A stretch of 64,000 nucleotides of DNA from Erodium maritimum (GCA_963921825.1 OY997590.1:56906012-56970011); one strand, 5' to 3'. Positions 13,592 through 24,076 are shown, counted from the first letter of the stretch. Numbers and translations: made by a program. Notes: a model not told the origin generated them from the letters alone.

Positions 13592-14168
13592 TGTCACGCC
13601 CCAATTTCAGCGAACCGAACTCGGGACGCGAACTTTTAAAAACATGAACACTTGAAACCTGTTTTCAATAAAAGCTTTGACATTTCCATTTACTTCTCAA
13701 AATAATAGTATTTACAATACAAAAACGTCCCAACAAGTGGACAAGGTACAACATCCGTCACTAGACTCAACAAAAGTAAAGACCAGACTCCGCTCCAAGC
13801 TCCATGAACTTCAAGAGCTAACCTAGTCCGTCCGGTGATCAGTACCTGTAGGAAAAGCAGCTAGGGGTGAGCGTTCGCTCACCTCCACGGATAACAGACT
13901 GACTATGGCATAATTAGCAGAAAAAGCCAGTAACACTAAAACCAAACCCAACGCCGGGACTACAGTCCCCAACTCAAGTACTCAACAGACCCACAACCCG
14001 TCACCTTCCTCAACAGACTCGACACTCGATAAAAACAGTGTAGACCCGACACAACTATCGACGACCTCCTCAAGGACTCGAACGAAACGACACAACACCA
14101 AACAAGATCACAAAGGATCGCACACCAGCTGCTCAGTAACCAATCTCAATCAGGTCAGGGTTCGACCT

Positions 14169-14510
14169 ATCGCAATTCCTCGACACGAAGTCGGATCAGG
14201 TTGTCGACCTTTCAAACTCGCAATTCCTCGACACTAAGTCGGATCAGGCTGTCGACCTTTAAAACTCGCAATTCCTCGACACTAAGTCGGATCAGGCTGT
14301 CGACCTTTAAAACTCGCAATTCATCGACACTAAGTCGGATCAGGCTGTCGACCTTTAGAACTCGCAATTCATCGACACTAAGTCGGATCAGGCTGTCGAC
14401 CTTTAAAACTCGCAATTCATCGACACTAAGTCGGATCAGGCTGTCGACCTTTAGAACTCGCAATTCATCGACACTAAGTCGGATCAGGCTGTCGACCTTT
14501 AGAACTCACC
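14169..14510. repeat. 48-bp tandem repeat array in the solo LTR
   Basis: About six full copies and partial edges of a 48-bp unit containing CTCGACACTAAGTCGGATCA and CTGTCGACC. Because 48 is a multiple of three, both strands stay open across the array and give 16-residue repeats. This is an artefact of the array, not a gene. Confidence 0.9.
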
Positions 14511-14659
14511 ACCCCAGGTAACCACAATCACAATCACAGGCAAGTTCAATCACACAGGCACTCAAGGCCACTCAAGACACCTCAACAGTCAAGACTCGGG
14601 TTCAACAACCCCACGGGCACTCGCTGCCACTCAAGACACCAAATTAAATACACGGCTCT

Positions 14660-14765
14660 CATGGCCACCCCGACTCAACAATTAAATACGGGCTCTCAAG
14701 GCCACCCAAACTCAACAATTAAATACGGGCTCTCAAGGCCACCCAAACTCAACAATTAAATAAAA
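14660..14765. repeat. Short tandem repeat of about 37 bp in the solo LTR
   Basis: Three near-identical units built around AATTAAATACGGGCTCTCAA and GGCCACCC. Confidence 0.8.
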
Positions 14766-16557
14766 CGCACGACAACCTCCGGCATACTCGATGCCTCCAA
14801 CGGTCCTAAAATCACTAGTTTCACAAACAACCTCCGGGCATGGTCATATGCCTCCAGTAATTCAATTATCGCTAAGTTCTCTGTTCCTACGACACTACTA
14901 AGTGTCACATGCTTTTCTCTTGAACGCTACAATCCCGTATCATGCTTTTCTAATAATTAAATAAATCTACTCAACCCACGACACCCCGGTGTCACATGCA
15001 ATTCTACTATTAACTTTCCCTAATCAGGGCCGAGATCCGGCTACTTTTCCCTACCTCGTATACAATCCCAAAAGCGCTCCAACAACACCCGAAGCACACT
15101 CAGTCACTCGCCGAGCTTCCCCTTGCCTCGGTCCGTAGCACGATCTAAAAGAACACAAATTTAAAGTACTTTTAAACTAGTACGAGTAAACCGAAAATTA
15201 ATAAACTTAACGCCCAAACGTAACCCCGACAAAGACGATCACTCCCAAACTTCCCAATTATTCGATATTGCCGAAAAAGGACCCGTAAGGGCCAGATTCG
15301 CCCGACATGGCGAATCTGCCCGGTTTTGGTTAATTGCCTTCCGGGGCTCCAAAAGTCCCCATTTTCGTTTCTACGGTCTTAGAATAAATCAAGGAACTCA
15401 ACGCACTTGACGGAATCGAATTCCGACTTCTAAAACAATTAATTAACGTTTAAAGTTTCCCAAAACCCGTTAATTACAACTTCTCCAATTTAAATCCAAA
15501 ATTCGATTTGGTTTGGGATAAAAGGTCCGGGGAACGTTTTAAACTACCCGAGTAATTAAAACACGAACAACCGAGCACGTGGGCCCCACCCAAAAGGGCT
15601 TGGCCGTGCCCTAGGGTTTGAGGGAGGGGCTCGGCCACCAAGTGGTGGCTGCTGCCACCTCCGGCCAGCCACCACATGGCCGGCCGGCCACCACCCACGG
15701 TGGCCGGAGCTCCTCCCGAGCCTCCGGTCACCGGAAAACGTGAAATTTCTCTCCCAAACACCTCTAAAACGTCTCCAACACCTCTCTAATCTCTACACAA
15801 CCCTAAACCAAAATTTAAAACCAAACCCTAGCTCTTGAAAATAATCGAAACGAGAAACGGTTCGGGTATTACCGTAGAGGAGAACGAGGGGAACGGGATT
15901 GCTCTTTGCTTTGACTCGATCCAAGGGCTCGATCACAAACCCTAGCTCAACCTCCCTTCTTCTCTCTTCTTCTCCTTCTCCTTCTCTCTCTAAAACCTCT
16001 CTTCTAATTTCTAATTTAATTAAACTAACAACAAAACTAACTTTTTTCCCTTTTAAAACCCCATACTCGGCCAACCCTCTCCAACCACACCTTTTCCCTC
16101 CAAAAATACACCACCATATACTTGACAAGTGTCAAGGTGGGTCCCAACCTTTTGGAAAATATCTAGTTGATATTTTCCAATCAGATTCGCGAAAAACGGA
16201 CGTTTCGGGCCCCGAACGGGCACTTTTCCCAAAAAAAATTTAAACTGGACGGGCTTCAAGGAAACGGCCCAACTAAGACCGCTACGACGATGGCTAAGAT
16301 TTTCGGGTCCAACACGGTCCTCGAATGGACCAAAACGTCGCTCGGGTGACTTTTCCAGCGAAAAATCAATCTTTCCCAAAATGACCAGAAAGTTGCCCTG
16401 AGTCCCCCATAACTCATTTTAGTCGATAACGGGGTCAACTTAAGTCCGGCATGACCCTCGGGGTCAATTTAAGTTAAGTTAAGTGTCTGTCTTAAAAATT
16501 TTAAATTTTCCTGTTTTTCGCAGGTTTGACTGACGTTGACCAGAAGTGGTTATTACA

Positions 16558-16869
16558 GTATGTGGTCCCAAATAGCTGGTACAGTGAGGGTGGAGAGGAC
16601 GAGTCGTGCAGGATTGCAGAATTTGGGCTAGCTGCGCTGTCATTTGTCCTGTGTGCTGGTGTGAGTAGAGGATGCAGGGTACTAGAGGGAGAGGAGAACC
16701 AATTGCTCATTGTCTTTGAAGTTTAAATTTCTTATGCTTTGTAGAGAAATATTGCAGAAAGGGGAGGTTAGAACCTAAGGTGTAATTGTTCTTCAATTTT
16801 AATAGTTCAGCTTAGTTTATCAATAGTTTTAGCGTTTAATCCCGGTAGAAATCAGAAGCATTTGTAACA
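16558..16869 (+). repeat. 3' LTR of element A, right piece
   Basis: Resumes at TGTGGTCCCAAATAG after the duplicated GTATG and ends TTGTAACA at 16869, followed by TAATC. Together with 13436-13591 it rebuilds one LTR of about 463 bp. Confidence 0.85.
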
Positions 16870-17060
16870 TAATCGTACTAGAGGAGAAACCATACAACAA
16901 AGCTGAATCAGACCTAGAATGAGAACTTACCGACTGAAATGATGGCTCTGAGATAACCAACAACCAACTCTTACACCCTTACCCCTCTTTCCCATCTGAA
17001 ACGACCGAAAATTGGTCCTGAAAAGTAATTGGGCGCTGAAACCCTAATCGAGATGGGGGG
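16870..17060 (-). mobile_element. Probable 5' leader of the LINE split by element A
   Basis: The sequence right of element A and the sequence left of it (4300-4475) are joined by element A's target site, so they were once continuous. On the minus strand this stretch leads towards the ORF1 start near 4300 and holds no long frame of its own. Calling it the LINE 5' leader is inference from position. Confidence 0.4.
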
Positions 17061-17230
17061 CGTGATAGGCGTTAACTACTCTCTTCTATTTTTCCCAAAA
17101 TAGAAATGCCCAATTTACTTGTATAGAATGTGAGTAACAATTTGTTTTGAAAGGTAGGTTTGACTTATTAGTGTGAATGGACGGAAATATTTTGAATGGT
17201 CAAAACTATCGGACCAAAGTATCCATTCAA

Positions 17231-17667
17231 TTTAAAAAGGGAAAATCATGGGTCTTATCCTACTTCGAGTTTTGTTTTGGCGATTCTAATCGTTCTTGAC
17301 CTTTTTTTGAACTTTCTAATTATGACATTTCCATTTTTTGCACGAACTAACATTTCCCGTCTGAATAAATGTTGTCGTTAGTGTTGGATGGAAAAAGCCC
17401 AAAATGCCCTCAGTAAAAGTCAATAACCTGAAATTGGGTTTGACATTTTTTTCCACTCCCCAATTATGACCTTTTCATTTTTTACTAGAGAGCATTTTGG
17501 GCTTTTCTCATTCAAAACTAACGACAATGTTTATTCAGACGAAAAATATTAGTCCGCGTACAAAATAGAAAGGTCATAGTTAAGAAGAGTAAAAAAAAAG
17601 TCAAACTCAATTAAAATTGTCAAAACAAAACTCAAATCAAGTTAGGACTCATGATTTCCCATTTAAA
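17231..17667. repeat. Foldback (long inverted-repeat) element
   Basis: The left arm (about 17231-17413) and right arm (about 17487-17667) are inverted copies at roughly 80% identity. They share CTGAATAAA..TTGTCGTTAGT and AAAGCCCAAAATGC in opposite orientation. The 73-bp spacer repeats part of the left arm again in direct orientation (AATTATGACCTTTTCATTTTTT). It is non-coding. It could be a MITE-like or foldback element, or an inverted duplication; no clean target duplication was seen. Confidence 0.7.
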
Positions 17668-17819
17668 AATAGACAAGTTTAAAGTTAAGGCCCAATCTAT
17701 AAATATGCATCTACATCTACATGGGGACCAATCTATGTTATTAGTAAATACTTGAAAAGTCTCGGCGGAGCCAACAACATGGTACAATAGGGCGATGGTA
17801 CAGTAGGAAGTAGGAGGAG

Positions 17820-18164
17820 TCAGTGCTTCTTCAAGAAATCTTGAGCCTTGTTGAACAAGTCTCCATGTCCGTGGCCATGATCAGAATGTTTGGTGCTCGT
17901 GGAATCTGGGTGAGACGTATGGTAGTGCTCAAGGTAAGTCTCGGCCTTGTCCACGTACTTGCCCACCGCCTTGTCTTCTAGCTTTCCATAGTGAGACGCC
18001 GCATCCAACAGATCGGCCGCCGCGCCGGCAACCTTCCCCTTGTCCACCGGCTCGTGCCCCAACCCGGCCTTTGCCGCCCCCGCCACCACCTTTGCACTCG
18101 ACACCAGCTCCGACTGACTCGCCGGCTGCTTCTTGCCGGGATCGGGACGAGAGCTTGGATCCAT
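17820..18164 (-). CDS. NRP1: Nodulin-related protein 1 (NRP1-like), 114 residues
   Basis: A single-exon gene for a small hydrophilic plant protein. The N-terminus is proline- and serine-rich (MDPSSRPDPGKKQ). The conserved core follows: ASQSELVSSAKVVAGAA, then VDKGKVAGAAADLLDAASHYGKL, then GKYVDKAETYLEHYH. The tail is His/Gly/Asp-rich and ends FNKAQDFLKKH. This order and the length of about 110 residues fit the NRP family. Arabidopsis NRP1 (AT2G03440) is reported to limit abscisic acid accumulation after heat and so reduce thermotolerance. There is no signal peptide and no membrane segment. The start at 18164 is chosen because it matches family proteins; an in-frame ATG at 18209 would add 15 unlike residues. 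A TATTAAAG stretch near 18225 could be the TATA element. The frame is intact. Confidence 0.9.
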   Translation of the reverse strand: MDPSSRPDPGKKQPASQSELVSSAKVVAGAAKAGLGHEPVDKGKVAGAAADLLDAASHYGKLEDKAVGKYVDKAETYLEHYHTSHPDSTSTKHSDHGHGHGDLFNKAQDFLKKH

Positions 18165-18732
18165 ATGTATGAATAGGATTCGAACGAGTAGGTGATTCGT
18201 GTTACACATTCGTAACGTGTGTCCTCTTTAATACTAGAAATGTGATTTCAAGGCCACATGTTTTCTGAATTTTCGGGCTATTTGCCCTCATCAACTGCAC
18301 ATTACATGGTTTACAATGTTTTCTGCATTAAGATCAACTGAATTATATGTGCATGGTAGGTATTAAATTGAATCAATACGGCAATACAAATAAACATCAT
18401 ATATGGTGGCAGAAAAAAAAAGGATGGCAACATTGTATGGGATGGTGGTGGTGATAGAATGACAACATTATTGGACACCGTCCTTTTTGTTTTTGGTATT
18501 GAATGATAAACTTATTGAGCATATGGCTATATGGTTCGTTGATACTATATATGTTACTGTTATAGCAGATCGGTTCACCCCAAAGGTGTGATGCCTGAGA
18601 ACACAGGTGGATTGGCTCAGAGCATCCACATCAAGAGAGGCGTGGTGGCGAGATTGGGGCGAGAGCAGAAGGGAAGTGGAGTTCGGTTTCGGGGTTTGCT
18701 CGGTGTGGGGAGGGGGGCGTGAGGGTCGCGGG

Positions 18733-19248
18733 TGTAAGAGAACCAACTCAACCAAAAGCTTAAACTGGTAGTTGAAGGCTCAATTATATATATCTAACAC
18801 GCGTCCTCACGGACAAGCCCGTTTATAGGCTTGGAGGTGGATCTGAGGATAGCTCATGAGGAGGTAGGTAGAGAGCCCGATGAGAAGATTTGAGGACGAT
18901 AGCCTATTAAGAGATAGTTGGGGAGCTCATTGAGAGGAGATTTGAAGATACCTCATTAAGAGATAGTAGGGGAGCCCATTAAGAGGAGATTTGAAGATAG
19001 CCCATTAAGAGATAGTTGTAGAGCTCATTGAGAAGTGGCTTGTAGATAGCCCATGTAAAAAGAGTATAAGGGTTGACCCATTATGGGTAAATTTGATGAA
19101 TAGACAAGAAATTAGATTTTTTTTTTTTTGTAAAGAGTGGGGTTTGAACCCGAGTCCGTGAGGAGTCAAGCTCTGATACTATGTAAGAGGACCAACTCAA
19201 CTAAAAGATTAAGTTGATAGTTGAAAGCCCAATTATATATATCTAACA
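18733..19248 (-). mobile_element. TRIM (terminal-repeat retrotransposon in miniature) inside the Harbinger element
   Basis: A 516-bp element with 67-bp terminal direct repeats (18733-18799 and 19182-19248), each beginning TGTAAGAG and ending ATCTAACA, and a perfect 5-bp target duplication GCGGG on both sides (18728-18732, 19249-19253). Read on the minus strand, the repeat is followed by TAGTATCAGAGC, a near match to the Met-initiator primer site, so the element lies on the minus strand. It codes for nothing. It contains a tandem array at 18860-19055. Non-autonomous, whole in outline. Confidence 0.9.
18860..19055. repeat. Tandem repeat of about 50 bp inside the TRIM
   Basis: About three to four imperfect copies built from GAGATTTGAAGATAGCC, CATTAAGAGATAGT and GGGGAGCCCATT. 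Confidence 0.75.
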
Positions 19249-19544
19249 GCGGGGCATGGGCTCGGGTTCGGGGGGCCGAGGCGCAGGGCCAAAATCAGCC
19301 CCGCAGCTTCGCGTCTCTCTCCCTCTCTACTGCCCAGTGGCAGCTTGCCACGTGTCCAGGCCAGAAAAAAAATGACCGTTACTGGTAGCAACGGTCTGAA
19401 GCGACTATTTTAAAATAAAAATAAAAAATACAATAAACAAATCATTTTCCCCCCACTATAAATACCCCTTACCCATTTCATCAAATCCACAACACCATTT
19501 CTCAAATTTCTCTCTACATTTCATCTCCAATTGTCGCTAAAAAA

Positions 19545-20905
19545 ATGTCCGACGACGTACGTCTAATGAGGGAGGAGCTGGAAGCCGAACGTCAAATGAG
19601 GGAGGAGATGGAAGTCGAACGCCGCGAAGTCGAAGCCGAACTTCGTGCTTGGGAGCGAGGACTCCGGCGTAGAACCGAGAGAATGATATAGAGAGCAATG
19701 CCACAATTCGAGAGATTGAGGCAACGGATCGAAAGAGGAGAAGGTTCCCGGACAGAGATTAACAGAATGCGTGCCCAAGGCCACGACGACCTGATGAGGT
19801 ATTATTTTTTCGAAAGCCCGATCTATGGCCCCGAATTGTTTAGGCGACGTTTGCGTATGTCCAGACCATTATTTTTACGGGTTATGGAAGCGGTTGCGTC
19901 TCACGACAACTACTTTGTTCAGAGCCGTGACACTACACAACGGTTGGGGTTATCAACACACCATAAATGCACCGCCGCGGTACGAATGCTAGCGTATGGA
20001 TGCTCCGCCGATTCATTGGACGACACACTATGTATGGGGGAAAGTACTATACTCAAACGTGTTAGATGTTTCTGTAAAGCCATTTTTGCGGTTTTCTTGG
20101 GGAATACATGCGGCAGCCGAATGAGGCGGACATGGCGCAATTACTTGAGTCGGGAAATAGCCGAGGGTTCCCCAGTATGATTGGCAGTCTTGACTGCATG
20201 CATTGGGAGTGGAAGAATTTCCCAGTCGCATTGCAAGGATCACATGAACGTGGAGATCACGAGAATCCAACAATTATGCTGGAAGCGGTTGCGTCTCGTG
20301 ATACGTGGATTTGGCATGCATTTTTCGGTGTGGGTGGCACGAACAACGACATTAACGTCCTCAACGCCGACCACTTATTCGACGACGCTTTCCGTGGTCG
20401 TGACATGACCATGGATTACGAGCTCAACGGGCATCGCTACAACAAGCTGTATTATTTAGTTGACGACATTAACCCTCAATGGGGTCGATTCGTCAAGTCG
20501 ATTTGCCATCCCTATACCCGCAAACAGAAGTTGTTTGCCAAATGCCAAGAAAGTGCCAGTAAATATATTGAACGGGCCTTTGGAGTCCTCCAAGCACAAT
20601 GGCACATAATGTCAAGGCCCGCTCGGATCTGTGATAAATCGACTTTGGCTGACATGATGCATTGTTGTATCATTCTACATAATATGATCGTCGAGGACGA
20701 ACACGAACAATATGAAGCAGGGGATAACTATTTGTTTTTCGAGGCCCCTCCGGAATTACCTCAGGGTTTGGTACCACCTCAAACATGGAATCGATCAAGG
20801 CCTTTGTCGTACCACCAGGAACTCCAAGCGCGAATTAGTGTCATCAATGATGCGACTCATCGGCAACTTCAAGAAGACCTTATGGAGCACATATGGAATC
20901 GGTAG
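19545..20905 (+). pseudogene. PIF/Harbinger transposase (DDE_Tnp_4 / plant transposon protein), two lesions
   Basis: Transposase gene of the surrounding element. It begins with a charged coiled-coil (MSDDVRLMREELEAE). A DNA-binding-like region follows (HDDLMRYYFFESPIYGPELF). The DDE nuclease core comes next: first Asp in IGSLDCMHWEWKN, second Asp in YYLVDDINPQW, Glu in IERAFGVLQAQW. The conserved ending is CCIILHNMIVEDE. About 450 codons is normal for plant Harbinger transposases. All three catalytic residues are kept. Two lesions are visible: a TAG at 19689-19691 after the coiled-coil start, and a one-base loss in a G run near 20099-20102 that shifts the frame. Translation from the ATG at 19698 would avoid the first but not the second. 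It is probably recently inactivated. Family call is very secure. Confidence 0.9.
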
Positions 20906-21263
20906 GGAGGGACTTACAACTCTGATGATTCGGACGACTGATAATTCCTTGGTTTAATGTTATGTATTTTCTAAAGTTATGTACTTTTAAATTTTTGTAT
21001 TTTATTAATGAACTTTTATTTTTATTTATTAATTTATTTCTATTTTATTTAGTAGTTGTTGATTTAAAAATAACGTTAACAAATTGAGTTAAAAGCGTAA
21101 TTAATTACACTGTCGACATTTTCTGAAAACTCTGCCCCATATACTTGCCCTTCTGATGTGGAGCACACTCTGTTTTAGGGGGGCAGAGGGCTGAACCCTT
21201 CCCAGTCAGCAGAGGGTTCAGCTTCAGGGCTCAGGGTTTCAGCCCCCCTTGATGCGGATGCTC

Positions 21264-22099
21264 TCAGGTCACCCCTTTGGGGCACCCTGCTTCCATCCCT
21301 CTCCAGTCGCATCAGATTGAGATTTGAGACCAGTACAACGGTATTTTGATCAATTTCAAACTCCCAATTAAAGTGTATATATATATATATATAGTGTATC
21401 ATGTATGTAACATCTTGAGACCATGTTTATTGTCGGTTAAGTCGGTTGATGTGCTTCTTCTTTCTGCAACTAAGAACATGCCATGTTTTGCTCTATCGAA
21501 AGTGTGTAGGATTTGGAACAAGAACCTGCTCTCATGGAATATCTTTGTAACAGTCAAAAGTAATAAAAGTATAGAGGATTTGTGGTTAAGACCTTCCACG
21601 CCGGTCTAATTCTGGTTTAATTAGACGTTTTTATGGATTAGACTCTGAATTAGTCCTTGAATAAACCCGAAACAAATCCTGAATAGACCCAATAACATAG
21701 TCTATTCTTTTTATGTTCACAGTAAGACTGTGATTAACCCCTGAATGGATGGCGCATAACGGTTTGCTTGTTTTTATTGAAATGTTAAATGTTTCTATGT
21801 TGATACAGATGGTCAACTACAAATGTTCGACTTGAATGTAAATTACAAGAATGAAAATTTATTGAAAGCTCCGTTAAGTCCTCTTCTGCTTCCTTAATTT
21901 AGTCATTATTTGGTGGTACAAATCTGTGTAATGTTGCACATATTGGTGTAATGCACTGGTGGAATGTTGTTAGCGTTGTACAATAGAATGATAAACCTCC
22001 CCAACATCCTGAAACACAGATAACGTAGATTAATATTTAAATGGATGGTACAAAGAGCACACTTTAGTATCATAAAAAAAACTGAACAACATCTCAGAC
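21264..22099. other. Intergenic, no gene seen
   Basis: AT-rich spacer between the Harbinger element and the Myb/SANT relic. It holds a short (TA)n microsatellite near 21376-21394. Short open stretches on both strands match nothing. Confidence 0.6.
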
Positions 22100-22885
22100 C
22101 AACCCTAACATCCTTTTGGTCATGCTATGGAGAAAAAGCTGATGGGTAGCCAAATCCTCTAGGTCCATGTTGAAGGTATCCTTATCATGCGGAACTCCCG
22201 CATAAGGGACTCATGGGCCAGTAGCTAAGCCGACCGATCATACTCGATGCCCTTCAAGCTATCGACCAATGCGGTGTGGTCTGGATCAATGGCCGTCTCC
22301 TTGCCCTTCCCCCTCCTAGCCTTCACGGCATTCCGACCAATAGGACGACTACCACGAACTGGTCCTGGCCGGGGACAATCAGCATCTTCATCAGCGGCAG
22401 CTAGCATGTCCATCTAAGACATTGGGTTGCTCAGTCCGAGAGTTCTTGGTGTGCGTTGTTTCTCAGTCCCGATGAAGTCACTGTTTGTTGTCGAGAAATC
22501 GTTCTCAAAATGATGTTGCCAGCATAGATTCTCTCGCACGAGCTGCCACTAGTGCTTCCAAAAGAAGACGTGGTCGTATCTCTCCACGTAGTCCAGCTCC
22601 GCATTCGTCGTGATCTAGTCATCGCATCTACCAAATTGGTATATGTTCTTGAATTTAGACCAAAAACCTTGGAACATCTTAACCTTTCGGTTAGTTACGC
22701 TCTAATGTTTCTTGTATTTCTTCCCCGTCTGATCCCGTCGATGTGTTTGGCTCGTCACTTGGACGAACTCACGGTGGATGGCGTCCCAAAATGACTACGA
22801 CGACTGATCAACCCCAGTCATCAAGTTTTCGGAGTTGTTAAACCATGCTTAGAGCAATGTCGTCTCCTCTGCTCGTGTCCATTTC
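22100..22885 (-). pseudogene. Harbinger ORF1-type Myb/SANT-like protein, relic
   Basis: On the minus strand, in changing frames, the translation gives EETTL..AWFNNSENLMTGVDQS, then FWDAIHREFVQV, then a stretch near GFWSKFKNIYQIGR. It ends in a basic tail with RPIGRNAVKARRGKGKE and further on YLAHESLMREF. This order matches the Myb/SANT-like DNA-binding protein (ORF1) that accompanies Harbinger transposases, including the NAM-associated-type tail (RPxGRxxAKxxR). Several frameshifts and stops break it. No inverted ends could be assigned, so it is a fragment of another Harbinger copy, not of the element at 18620-21263. Confidence 0.6.
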
Positions 22886-24076
22886 CGGTACTAACGGGAA
22901 GGAACCGGTATGTTGGCCTCCGTCTCAACTAGAGGAAGTGGTGGTACACGGACCCAGTACGTTGGTCGAGGACGTCCCGGTATAGCCTGTGCGCAGCTCG
23001 TTATTGATCGATTTGTTCCCATTTCGCAAGTTGTTTGTCCCTCGTACGTACTTCCACTAAGGAGTGGCGAGGATGAACCGAAGGTGTTAGGTTTGTGGTT
23101 CGGGACAGGGGTTGTTGGCAATGTCTTCGAATCGAGTAGGAATTCCCACTCCCGGCTTCCTCTACGTTGGTACTCTTCATGACTATCATCGACACAACTT
23201 TGGGATGACGAAACGTCCCCTAACAAGTGGAATCCAGAAAGGTATCAGAGTTTTTTTTAGTCGGCCATTATTAGAGCATTTGTTACGGACGCGGTGGGAA
23301 GAAACGGGGACGACGAAGCAACTCGGAGAAACGTCAGAGTGGTCAACAAATAACCCAAAAACACTGGAGAAACGGAGGTAGAAAAAAGGTGACTGAATCG
23401 GGGGTTAGGGAAGCAAATGGTCGGAGAAACACCTATATTATGCTGAACTTGCAGAGGAATTGTGAGGAAGACGCTTCGGGAGTTGGACAATAAAGGCCGA
23501 AAATTAAATTTCAGGTTCAAAATCGTTGCCACGCGCCGGGAGGAGATTCGTTGGGCCCGATTTTGTTAGGCCAGAATCCGTCGGTTAGACGACCTTCCGA
23601 GTCTACGATTTCTTCGACGTCGATTCGGGGGTTTCGAAGATTCGACAGAGAACATACTCTACAATATAGATTCAACATCAGGAATCTGTGTGCCCTACGA
23701 TTTGACGACATCATTACACACTGTTTCGTCGCCATTGTGAACAACCTGAAGACAACATTTACATTAACCACGATTATTTACATTGTAAGATCATCATAAC
23801 AAGTTTGTTCATGATGTAACATGTAAAAATATCAAACAAAGTTGATGTATGTTTCTTCATTACGTGAACATTCTTGTGATTGTGTTCATACATATTCTTC
23901 CTGAGTTATTCATGAAATTTAGAAAATCAAATAATAAGGAAATACAACCATGAAAATCAACCGCTAGCTTAACTGTTGAATCCACGCCTAACGGTTTGTT
24001 TAGCACTCCGTTACCTAACACTGCCCAAAAACCTCTCGAAACCCCTACTCTCGGGAACAAAATCATCCCTACGGAA
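22886..24076. other. Upstream region of the ankyrin gene; no further gene supported
   Basis: Open stretches of 60-110 codons occur on both strands but match nothing recognised. TTAGAGCATTTG at 23270-23281 resembles a Harbinger end with its TTA target, but no partner end was found. The last few hundred bases presumably hold the ankyrin gene promoter. Confidence 0.4.

Larger units (their letters stand above)
13592..16557 (-). mobile_element. Solo LTR of a Tekay-like Ty3/gypsy family, inside the 3' LTR of A
   Basis: A 2966-bp insert that starts TGTCACGCCCC and ends TTATTACA, flanked by a perfect 5-bp duplication GTATG (13587-13591 and 16558-16562). Read on the minus strand it ends GGGGCGTGACA, exactly like the long LTRs at 55890-58556 and 58839-61573. 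No interior gag/pol sequence is present, so it is a solo LTR left by recombination between two LTRs. It carries two internal tandem arrays. Confidence 0.88.
4476..16869 (+). mobile_element. LTR retroelement A, pol-less (LARD-like), host of two later insertions
   Basis: Fossil LTR element of about 4.4 kb once its two insertions are removed. The 5' LTR is 4476-4952. The 3' LTR is split as 13436-13591 and 16558-16869. Both LTRs begin TGT and end TTGTAACA, and they are roughly 93% alike by eye, so this is older than the elements inside it. TGGTATCAGAGC, the usual initiator-tRNA-Met primer site, follows the 5' LTR. A purine tract (GGGGGG) precedes the 3' LTR. Flanks TGATC and TAATC are a target duplication with one mismatch. 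The interior (4953-6022 and 11034-13435) has a gag-like coiled-coil start and long partly open stretches, but no protease, reverse transcriptase or integrase. It is broken in several places. The GAGGACAAGC motif before the purine tract suggests gypsy kinship; that is inference. Confidence 0.8.
18620..21263 (+). mobile_element. PIF/Harbinger DNA transposon (with TRIM inserted)
   Basis: Terminal inverted repeats are GAGCATCCACATCAAG on the left and, reversed, GAGCATCCGCATCAAG on the right, with 3-bp target duplications TCA at 18617-18619 and 21264-21266. Without the 516-bp TRIM and its duplicated GCGGG the element is about 2.1 kb. It contains one transposase gene (19545-20905). No Myb/SANT-type second gene is present in it. 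The TIR sequence, the 3-bp target and the transposase all point to PIF/Harbinger. Confidence 0.9.

Noticed and set aside
14169-14510. Regular 48-bp repeats resembling a CRISPR-like array or a repetitive protein
   Set aside because: There are no unique spacers: units are directly joined and nearly identical, and they lie within an LTR of a plant genome. It is a minisatellite.
19140-19190. GGTTTGAACCCGAG stretch resembling the T-arm of a tRNA gene
   Set aside because: No matching D-arm, anticodon arm or acceptor pairing was found. It lies in the TRIM next to its primer-binding site.
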